Assembly: GCF_002892535.1 (NCBI RefSeq) | Contig: NZ_CP024847.1 | Coordinates: forward strand, 868,001 to 932,000 | Reading direction: 5' to 3' | DNA from: Aquella oligotrophica | Lineage (GTDB): Bacteria > Pseudomonadota > Gammaproteobacteria > Burkholderiales > UBA11063 | Length of the DNA stretch: 64,000 bases | Shown: positions 58,386-64,000 of the stretch, one piece after another | How the letters are laid out: each line of letters opens with the position of its first letter | How positions within the stretch are numbered: position 1 is the first letter of the stretch | Translations under genes and position numbers: made by a program | Notes under the pieces: model-generated | What the model was told of the DNA's origin: nothing | Database searches by the model: none | What the model saw: only the letters and a program-made list of their open reading frames with translations

Positions 58386-58415
58386 ATTATATCAGATCAT
58401 CCCATAATTTATCAA
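58386..58415 (-). promoter_or_regulatory. Promoter of the AbiE pair
   Basis: On the minus strand TTGATA (58410-58415) and TATAAT (58386-58391), 18 bases apart. The palindrome begins three bases past the -10 box, covering the expected transcription start. Confidence 0.7.
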
Positions 58416-58626
58416 AAATATATTGATTTCTACTTGACTTAAATGATAAAATTAGAGAACAATGGTTTTATGCTCTTCTGGTATACTGCAACTTCCTTGC
58501 GATTCTTTCTCAATTTAAAAACTACACTAATACTTAATTTATACTCTTACGTTAATCATACTTGTACATACTTTGTGATAGCTATAAGCCCAGACAATTC
58601 TTTAACTCGCATAATTAATTATGAAT

Positions 58627-58653
58627 AATTCAAGACGCAGTGCGTCTCGAATT
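58627..58653 (-). terminator. Hairpin after the coupling-protein gene
   Basis: AATTCAAGACGC (58627-58638) / GCGTCTCGAATT (58642-58653), one mismatch, three-base loop; 31 bases after the coupling protein stop. AT-rich sequence follows but no T run. The 210 bases between it and the AbiE promoter hold nothing else that I can support. Confidence 0.5.
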
Positions 58654-58683
58654 TAAACTATCCATAGCATAGTTAACTAAAAG

Positions 58684-60504
58684 CTACGCAAAAGGATTAA
58701 TCGATTTGGGCGTGGAATCATCGTTATCGAAAACTGGTTGAACAATTGACTTGATTTCTCTCGATATTCTGCGAAGTTCCTTAAACTCACGGCTATCTTT
58801 ATCAAACTTTCCGGGTAAAATCTGAATAATCCCCGTATGCGCCCGATTAGTTGGTCTTCCTGCACAGACCAAGAAACATTCGCGATCCCGTAATAAATTA
58901 AGCATGTCGTTAGTAATTTTTGGTACATCCTGCTCACGATAGCTTTTATTACCAGTTCCTTTATCCACTAATGTTAGCCCGCGTTCAGTGTGTTGGGTTT
59001 CAACACTAACTTTAATCTTTCCGCCAACCTTTTCTAGCTGCTTGATAATAAATGGATCATTAGAGCCATAAATATAGCTGTAGCTGCAATTAGTAAATAG
59101 AGTGCCTATCATATCCTCACTAGTAATATTTAGTTGTGGTGCTTTTAATAATGCAGCAGTTTGATAAGCTACCAAGCAATGAATACCTTTGCCACCACCT
59201 TCAGTAAATACTTCAGTCAGATCTTTATTTACATATTTAAAAAATTCATCGGCAATAAGACAAACTTTACGTTTACGATTAGGTAGCCTTAATAGTATTG
59301 AAATTAAAGCCTGAATAATTGGATAAGCTTCCTTAGTCTTGGACTGGATATACCACACGCCACCATTAGCAATTAATTCATCAATGCTTATAGCATTTTT
59401 AGCATTTATGCAATCCCAATCAGCCAAAATTTGTAAGCTAGTTTCAATCTTCGACTTTTCATTATCTTTAGCAGACGGATTAAAAAACTTATCATAATGA
59501 ATAGTCATTAAATCACGAATAGTTATTTCTTGCTCTTCATTGGCTATAAACTGAGCCAGACTTAAAGCTACTTTTTTAGCTTGCTTCTGATAATAGTCAG
59601 TAGCCATATCTGAAGTCTCCTGAATATTGCATAACTGTAGGATTATTTCCTGTAAGGTATCTACATCCTTAGTTTGCAGAATATTAAATTGAAATGAGGT
59701 TGATACTCCAAATTCCATATAGGTATAGGGTTGCTGTAATTCATTAGCTGCTTTATATAATAATGGCGCCATAATATCATCACCACCATTTTTAACATCA
59801 AGCATAATTACCAACTCACCAAACATCATCATTTGAATAGCCAATGGCTGAATCCCTAAATTTTTACCAGACTGACTACGTCCACTAAATTGAGCATGCT
59901 TCTTTGAGAATATTGAATAGTCTTCATAAACTGGCTGCTTTTTTTCTGCATCCCAATTTAGAAACACCTGCTTTTTATCAATCCTTAAATAAGATACTGG
60001 ATTATACTCTTTGGGTTGAACCTTGCTCATCTCCTTAGCTAACTGTTCTGTACTCATAGTGCTATTGAAATTAGTTTTGGTAAATCGGGCAATTAATCCT
60101 TGAAGCTTGGTTCCATATTTCCTTTTTAGTAGAATTGAGATTACTATGCTACCAACTAAGCCAATAACAAACAAAGTCAGTAGTTCAAATAATATATGTT
60201 CAGTAAATTGCTCCCTACGATAAGCCTGTAATTTTTTCCCATAATCATTAATGACTTCAGGTAATGAAATGTAGAGTAAATATGTAGATAAGCCCCAATA
60301 GAGAATACCAATGCCAAATCCTAAACGTTGAATAAAGTTAACAATGATATTTTTTGATTTCATAGTGTAAAACACAAAGCTAGTAAATATCCCATAAGCA
60401 AAAGCCACCCAATAAATATTAGCCATTAAAAATACTTCATGATACGGTTGTATAAAAAAGTATTTCATTAAAAATAAGAACATCTGATCCAATAAATTCT
60501 GCAT
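58684..60504 (-). CDS. Type IV coupling protein (TraD/VirD4-like)
   Basis: 606 residues from ATG 60504. Four hydrophobic helices lie in the first 130 residues; then an ATPase domain with a Walker A-like GRSQSGKN (208-215) and Walker B VCLIADEF (from about 414), followed by a helical C-terminal region. It pumps relaxase-DNA complexes into a type IV secretion channel in conjugative elements. The Lys-Asn end of the Walker A is unusual (normally GKT or GKS). A longer frame to 60666 is open but enters the GC-rich repeat region and lacks a ribosome site. No relaxase is seen in the window. Confidence 0.8.
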   Translation of the reverse strand: MQNLLDQMFLFLMKYFFIQPYHEVFLMANIYWVAFAYGIFTSFVFYTMKSKNIIVNFIQRLGFGIGILYWGLSTYLLYISLPEVINDYGKKLQAYRREQFTEHILFELLTLFVIGLVGSIVISILLKRKYGTKLQGLIARFTKTNFNSTMSTEQLAKEMSKVQPKEYNPVSYLRIDKKQVFLNWDAEKKQPVYEDYSIFSKKHAQFSGRSQSGKNLGIQPLAIQMMMFGELVIMLDVKNGGDDIMAPLLYKAANELQQPYTYMEFGVSTSFQFNILQTKDVDTLQEIILQLCNIQETSDMATDYYQKQAKKVALSLAQFIANEEQEITIRDLMTIHYDKFFNPSAKDNEKSKIETSLQILADWDCINAKNAISIDELIANGGVWYIQSKTKEAYPIIQALISILLRLPNRKRKVCLIADEFFKYVNKDLTEVFTEGGGKGIHCLVAYQTAALLKAPQLNITSEDMIGTLFTNCSYSYIYGSNDPFIIKQLEKVGGKIKVSVETQHTERGLTLVDKGTGNKSYREQDVPKITNDMLNLLRDRECFLVCAGRPTNRAHTGIIQILPGKFDKDSREFKELRRISREIKSIVQPVFDNDDSTPKSINPFA

Positions 60505-61103
60505 GATATAAACTTTCGATAAAAAATTAAACGATGATAAAAGAAACCGGGAACCATAAGCCATTGCTGCGGTAATTAAGCTGAAGCAGAAATGGCGCAA
60601 TGGGGCAAGCTCGTCCAGAGCGCAGCCTTTGAAGCAAAGCTTCAAATGGGGGTGCCACTTAGGCAAAAATCGCCAACCGATTTTAGCGACCCCAGTCGCG
60701 ATGCCTTAGTGGGGGCTTGCCCGCCACAACCGCCTGCCACAAAATAGCGCCAGCACCCACCAGGGTTTTGTGAGCGAGGCCTCGGCATTTTAAGGAACAG
60801 TCAAGTCAGCAAACGCCAGTGCAGCTGACGCAGAATGTTACGACGCATTTACCTTAGGTTTTAACAAAAAACCAGCGGTAAAATGCCGAGGCCTCGCTCA
60901 CGCGGGGCGGTTGTGGGCAACCAATAAACGACAAGGTATTTACCCTAGTAAATAGCAGCAAACAGGCGTCCAGCCGTGGTTTGTAGCGTGCCTTGTCATA
61001 TAAACAAAATAAATCATGAAGCAATAAACTTCGTTGTTTTAAATCGTTGTCATCCAGACACGAACTAAACAACGAATAAAACAACGAATAAAAAAAGAGC
61101 TAA
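60505..61103. other. GC-rich gene-free region with nested inverted repeats; candidate oriT or origin
   Basis: About 600 bases between the coupling protein and a ribbon-helix-helix-like gene. From 60590 to 60930 it is clearly richer in G and C than the surrounding genes. Within it: TTTGAAGC / GCTTCAAA at 60628-60646, GCGAC / GTCGC near 60686-60699, two long inverted repeats (next entry), and a tandem 12-bp repeat AAACAACGAATA at 61067-61078 and 61079-61090. A 76-residue frame at 60854-61084 crosses the repeats and is not credible. oriT regions lie beside mobilisation genes with exactly such repeats, so oriT is my first reading. Confidence 0.5.
60724..60916. repeat. Two nested inverted repeats around 150 bases
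   Basis: Inner pair: 23 bases at 60770-60792 and the exact complement at 60879-60901, each containing the palindrome CGAGGCCTCG. Outer pair: CCACAACCGCC (60724-60734) and GGCGGTTGTGG (60906-60916). The arms face each other across a central 86 bases. Arrangement and size fit an oriT or a recombination or replication site. Confidence 0.75.
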
Positions 61104-61123
61104 CTATTTTGTAGTTAGCTCTT
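61088..61123 (-). terminator. Rho-independent terminator after the 63-residue gene
   Basis: Perfect 12-bp stem AAGAGCTAACTA / TAGTTAGCTCTT, five-base loop, and TTTTTTT next on the minus strand. The stop codon of the gene is inside the stem. Confidence 0.88.
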
Positions 61124-61295
61124 CGTAGGCTTTTTTTATGAGTTTTTTGAGATACTTCTCAATAGCTTCATCCAGATCAAGCATTAAATTTCGCTCTTTA
61201 GCATTAACTTTTAGCTGCTCCAATTCAGTTAAAAGCTCGCTTGAAATTTTAAGCTTGAGTTCAGATTTATTTTCAATAGATTTAACTAATGCCAT
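61104..61295 (-). CDS. Small ribbon-helix-helix-like DNA-binding protein
   Basis: 63 residues: LKLKISSELLTELEQLKVNA followed by two helices rich in Glu and Lys. The strand-helix-helix layout fits RHH proteins such as relaxosome accessory factors or antitoxins, but the match is by pattern only. AGGAG precedes the ATG by nine bases. Next to the candidate oriT, it could bind there. Confidence 0.55.
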   Translation of the reverse strand: MALVKSIENKSELKLKISSELLTELEQLKVNAKERNLMLDLDEAIEKYLKKLIKKAYEELTTK

Positions 61296-61312
61296 TGCAA
61301 TTGCTCCTAAAA

Positions 61313-62050
61313 TTAAATTAATTTTTGTAGATAATCTTGAAATTCATCAAAATTAATGAACTCAAAAAATGATTTATATTCATCCTTAAAATGAATGTCC
61401 TGATGATTCTTACCTTTCAAAACTGATACTGAAAATAATGCTTTTCGCATTACCTCGGAATTAAGATTATCCGCACAGACAAATAAAACCCTATTGAATT
61501 TGCCAGATAAACAATCTGCCAAACATTTGGCTATTTTATTCTTTAATGCTTCCAAACTATAACGATTGCGTTGCAATTCAATACTGATTTTAAATTCATC
61601 CCGGATAACCAATAAGCCATCGGGGTAACTTTTATAGCTTCTGTGTTTGATCAAGATTCTTTCTGTAATCCATTCAAAGTTATTCTTGCTGGCAATAATC
61701 TGCAATCGCTGAACTAATTCACAGTGAATAAAATTCTGTTGTGAAATTTGTGGTGACCTAAGTTTTTTAGGCTCATAACCCAGATCCGAAAGTGCATTTA
61801 CTGTAATAAAATAAACTATTCGGTAACCAGTACTGCAAGCAAATTTACTTTTGGAGATTAATCCATCCTTAACCATGCTATCCAAAAGTCTGCGTGTATA
61901 TTTGATGTGATTAACACCAAGTATCATGGTCAAATTATCAGCAGTAGTCCAATCCACAAGCGCCAGAAAATGTAAAATTTGATCCCGCCGTTGCTGATTA
62001 AGCTTGATTTTATCTTCATGACTTAGTGTCAAATTTGCTAAATTATTCAT
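61313..62050 (-). CDS. MobC/replication-relaxation-like winged-helix protein
   Basis: 245 residues from ATG 62050, which overlaps the end of the upstream gene by eight bases. Residues about 10-90 look like a winged helix (QQRRDQILHFLALVDWTTAD, then KYTRRLLDSMVKDGLIS). The C-terminal half has Asp in SYPDGLLVI and a Glu-Leu-Gln in FKISIELQRN, a pattern seen in replication-relaxation proteins and related PD-(D/E)xK-like folds. It is probably a plasmid or element mobilisation protein; exact role is uncertain. Confidence 0.5.
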   Translation of the reverse strand: MNNLANLTLSHEDKIKLNQQRRDQILHFLALVDWTTADNLTMILGVNHIKYTRRLLDSMVKDGLISKSKFACSTGYRIVYFITVNALSDLGYEPKKLRSPQISQQNFIHCELVQRLQIIASKNNFEWITERILIKHRSYKSYPDGLLVIRDEFKISIELQRNRYSLEALKNKIAKCLADCLSGKFNRVLFVCADNLNSEVMRKALFSVSVLKGKNHQDIHFKDEYKSFFEFINFDEFQDYLQKLI

Positions 62051-62960
62051 TTGGCGGAACCTTATTAGGGTTAAGCACAGTAAAAAATTGAATATAAAGA
62101 TACTCTGGCTCATCAGTATTAAATTTACAAATATCAGGATAGTTCAAGTACAGCCAATACAGGAAGCCGAGATAATTTGGTGCTAGACATTTGCGCGGAT
62201 TACCAACAATAACTCTTGCTGGAGTTAAAATTTGTTGAGCTATCAACTCGTTGATTAAAGCAGATTTTTTGATTTGTTTAACTAAACCGCGATAAGCTTC
62301 ATCACCTTTTTTAGTATCAAAAATCTTATATCTTTGTTTCCTTTCCGAGTTAAGCAGTTCATTCAAAATTGGTAAATGCCAGTTGTTTTTTAGCACCGAA
62401 CGCGTATATGCATCAGTATTTTTTACATTTGGTTGCGAAGCAGTGTACTGTTTAGCTGCATTTATTTCAAGCTCTGAATAGTTATCCACAGTAATTTGGG
62501 TCTGATTTATGTTTGTTATTTTTTCTATATTATTTTTATTTTGTTTTATATTAGGTGTCAAATTTTGCCGATCCGGTTGAACAGCGTTATAAAAATTGAC
62601 TGATTTCTCATACGATTCAGGATCATTTTCGAAATTATCCACAACTAATTCTTCAGGGTTTTTTTGAGGGGAATTATGTAGAAAATAATCATAGCCACCT
62701 AATAATTGACCATTATTTGGATTTCGTCTTGGTTTTCGACTTATCCAACCAGAATCAATCAATTGTTGAATATAACGTTTTAACGTATTTATACTTATGC
62801 CTAATGCTTTGGCTAAATAACTATTAATGACAATCCATCGTTTACCTTTTGAGAGCAAAAACATATAAATAATTTTGGCAATAGGATCTAAAAATGTTGA
62901 GTTTAATAAGGCATTGGGAACTGGAGTATAATCTCCGGTAATTTTTGCAGATACAATCAT
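62043..62960 (-). CDS. RepA-like winged-helix protein of the mobile element
   Basis: 305 residues from ATG 62960, behind AGGAG. Residues about 1-90 include YTPVPNALLNSTFLDPIAKI, then YLAKALGISINTLKRYIQQL and GWISRKPR, a helix-turn-helix with wing as in plasmid replication initiators and phage replication proteins. The middle is Asn- and Gln-rich, and the C-terminal part (about 200-300) holds a second small domain. Directly upstream are two hairpins that may be binding sites. Could be an initiator or only a regulator. Confidence 0.6.
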   Translation of the reverse strand: MIVSAKITGDYTPVPNALLNSTFLDPIAKIIYMFLLSKGKRWIVINSYLAKALGISINTLKRYIQQLIDSGWISRKPRRNPNNGQLLGGYDYFLHNSPQKNPEELVVDNFENDPESYEKSVNFYNAVQPDRQNLTPNIKQNKNNIEKITNINQTQITVDNYSELEINAAKQYTASQPNVKNTDAYTRSVLKNNWHLPILNELLNSERKQRYKIFDTKKGDEAYRGLVKQIKKSALINELIAQQILTPARVIVGNPRKCLAPNYLGFLYWLYLNYPDICKFNTDEPEYLYIQFFTVLNPNKVPPNE

Positions 62961-63064
62961 AAATTGCACTCCTAATACGTCGGCAATAGCCAACCATGCA
63001 ACTTACAATAGCATATAAATTTGATTTATGATAAAATGTAAGTCGCTTTGGTGTTAAAAGCATA

Positions 63065-63132
63065 GCTAATAAGGGGTTGCCGCCCCAAATTAGCCAATCA
63101 ATATGGCTAAGTAATTACTGTTACTTAGCCAT
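63065..63132. repeat. Two adjacent inverted repeats between repA-like and alpA-like genes
   Basis: First: GCTAAT (63065-63070) / ATTAGC (63089-63094) enclosing GGGG / CCCC around TTGCCG. Second: perfect 12-bp ATGGCTAAGTAA (63103-63114) / TTACTTAGCCAT (63121-63132), whose right arm holds the stop of the AlpA-like gene. No T run follows either, so these look more like protein-binding or replication sites than terminators. Confidence 0.6.
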
Positions 63133-63316
63133 TCAACTCTACTCGCTGCTGTTCAAGCCATTGATCTATTTGTTCGTTACTCCATCTATTTAATCTGTCA
63201 AAAACCTTGAATGCAGGCTTTGGAAAATCCCCAATCACATTCATGTGGCGATACAAAGTAGCACGCGAGATCCCAGTAATATTCAGAACATCTTTCATTG
63301 TTAAATATTTTTTCAT
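63125..63316 (-). CDS. AlpA-family regulator/excisionase-like protein
   Basis: 63 residues: MKDVLNITGISRATLYRHMN, a MerR-like helix-turn-helix, then DFPKPAFKVFDRLNRWSNEQ and the closing DQWLEQQR, all typical of AlpA (phage P4/CP4-57 type). Such proteins activate integrase or act as excisionases in integrated elements. Its presence supports an integrated mobile element. Confidence 0.85.
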   Translation of the reverse strand: MKKYLTMKDVLNITGISRATLYRHMNVIGDFPKPAFKVFDRLNRWSNEQIDQWLEQQRVELNG

Positions 63317-63442
63317 TTAAGTACCTTTCTAAATATATCGATTAATGTCTTAGTATGACATAGCATTATTTAAACTCTTCTCAACAAAATTAATTATATG
63401 TTTTTAAACTGCGAACCTCAAAAAACATTACTTAACCATCTG

Positions 63443-64000
63443 TTATAAATTATGTTTATCTAATAATAAATTTAATTTTTCATAATTGCTTTCAATGATA
63501 GGTTTAAGCATATTTAAACGCAATTTTTCCTGATTTCCCTTTAAATTCCATTTTAAATTTTTTATAAAACTATATATTTCTCTGGATATTTCGCAATATG
63601 TTTCACTACAGCTATATACTCTCTGAGCTAAAATGGGAAACATCCAGTATTTATGATAAGAGAGCACTTTTACATTTTTATCTAATAATTTTGCAATTTT
63701 TAATGGGTCATTACAGTTAATATCCCTATACTCAAATTCATTCAAAAAATCCTTCAATTTTTCTTCTTTTATCTCCATAAAAGAACTGCGATATGGCGAT
63801 TTAAAATCAAGCTTGTGATAGAATAACGAACCATTTTTAATCACTACATGATGAGTTTTAAATAACTCATCTAACGATGATGTACCTGAATCTGCAAGAG
63901 CTACTTTATATTTGCCCCAGAAAAACCCATCAAAATTATTTTTCTTGGCATCAGCTTGTTCTTCATTTAACCGATCTTGAACTTCTTTAGCAATTAACTT
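63443..64000 (-). CDS. Hypothetical protein, N-terminus cut off by the window edge
   Basis: The frame is open from 64000 to the stop at 63443, so at least 185 residues are present and the apparent GTG start at 63844 is internal. Visible sequence includes KEVQDRLNEEQADAKKNNFD and GTSSLDELFKTHHVVIKNGS. It is charged, helical and soluble, with no family that I recognise; the Arg-His-Arg-Tyr set of tyrosine recombinases is absent from this part. It lies upstream of the AlpA-like gene on the same strand. Confidence 0.6.
   Translation of the reverse strand, partial: KLIAKEVQDRLNEEQADAKKNNFDGFFWGKYKVALADSGTSSLDELFKTHHVVIKNGSLFYHKLDFKSPYRSSFMEIKEEKLKDFLNEFEYRDINCNDPLKIAKLLDKNVKVLSYHKYWMFPILAQRVYSCSETYCEISREIYSFIKNLKWNLKGNQEKLRLNMLKPIIESNYEKLNLLLDKHNL

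Noticed and set aside
58443-58628. 61-residue frame on the plus strand upstream of the AbiE promoter
   Set aside because: No ribosome site, no family, opposite to all neighbours and AT-rich by chance.
60854-61084. 76-residue frame inside the GC-rich repeat region (minus strand)
   Set aside because: It crosses the inverted repeat and the tandem repeat, lacks a family match and ribosome site; composition reflects the repeats.

Overview
The window is a piece of a low-GC proteobacterial chromosome, most likely a betaproteobacterium near the Neisseriales. I infer this from content: an FtsH Walker A of the GSPGTGKT form, a DUF3460-type small protein (a family I associate with betaproteobacteria), a Tol-Pal cluster, mreBCD-mrdA-rodA, and a one-piece tmRNA whose tag reads ANDDSFAVAA. 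No rRNA or tRNA gene is visible, so the lineage is an inference.

Positions 1-43,000 are mainly housekeeping. From the left: a cut-off leuA divergent from an Lrp/AsnC regulator; a secreted chitin-binding-type protein; a four-gene AaeAB-like efflux operon (HlyD adaptor, two half-size FUSC membrane proteins, outer-membrane factor); a TehA-type transporter; an FHS-like sugar permease with a ROK sugar kinase; a relic of a GH5 cellulase next to sodB; coaD and an rRNA m5C methyltransferase; a twice-frameshifted nupC; an SSS symporter, rlmE, ftsH, glmM and a DedA protein; an outer-membrane protein, a YqiA-like esterase and cutC. On the minus strand follows a long run: NUDIX hydrolase, mnmA, 2OG oxygenase, DUF3460, O-methyltransferase, tolR, tolA, tolB, a three-repeat periplasmic protein, pal, cpoB. 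tolQ is not in this cluster. ssrA lies upstream of that run. On the plus strand tkt and gap precede the rod-shape operon mreB-mreC-mreD-mrdA-rodA.

Positions 43,196-64,000 are accessory and entirely on the minus strand. In transcription order the visible part runs: a protein cut by the window edge, an AlpA-like regulator, a RepA-like winged-helix protein, a MobC/replication-relaxation-like protein, a ribbon-helix-helix-like protein, a GC-rich gene-free stretch with nested inverted repeats (candidate oriT or origin), a type IV coupling protein, an AbiE-type toxin-antitoxin pair with its own promoter and operator-like palindrome, a gene-free stretch full of hairpins, a J-domain protein, a small unknown protein, and then six tightly packed genes: SNF2 helicase, SEFIR protein, ABC-ATPase/TOPRIM (OLD-like) protein, type III methyltransferase (mod), RhuM-Fic fusion, and type III restriction helicase-nuclease (res).

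The six-gene cluster is the best candidate for an undescribed system. It joins a complete type III restriction-modification pair to three defence-type proteins and a Fic/Doc-type enzyme, with start-stop junctions that imply co-expression. My working reading is that Mod/Res give self/non-self discrimination while the SNF2, SEFIR and OLD-like proteins act as extra sensors or effectors. That reading is inference from domains and gene order only.
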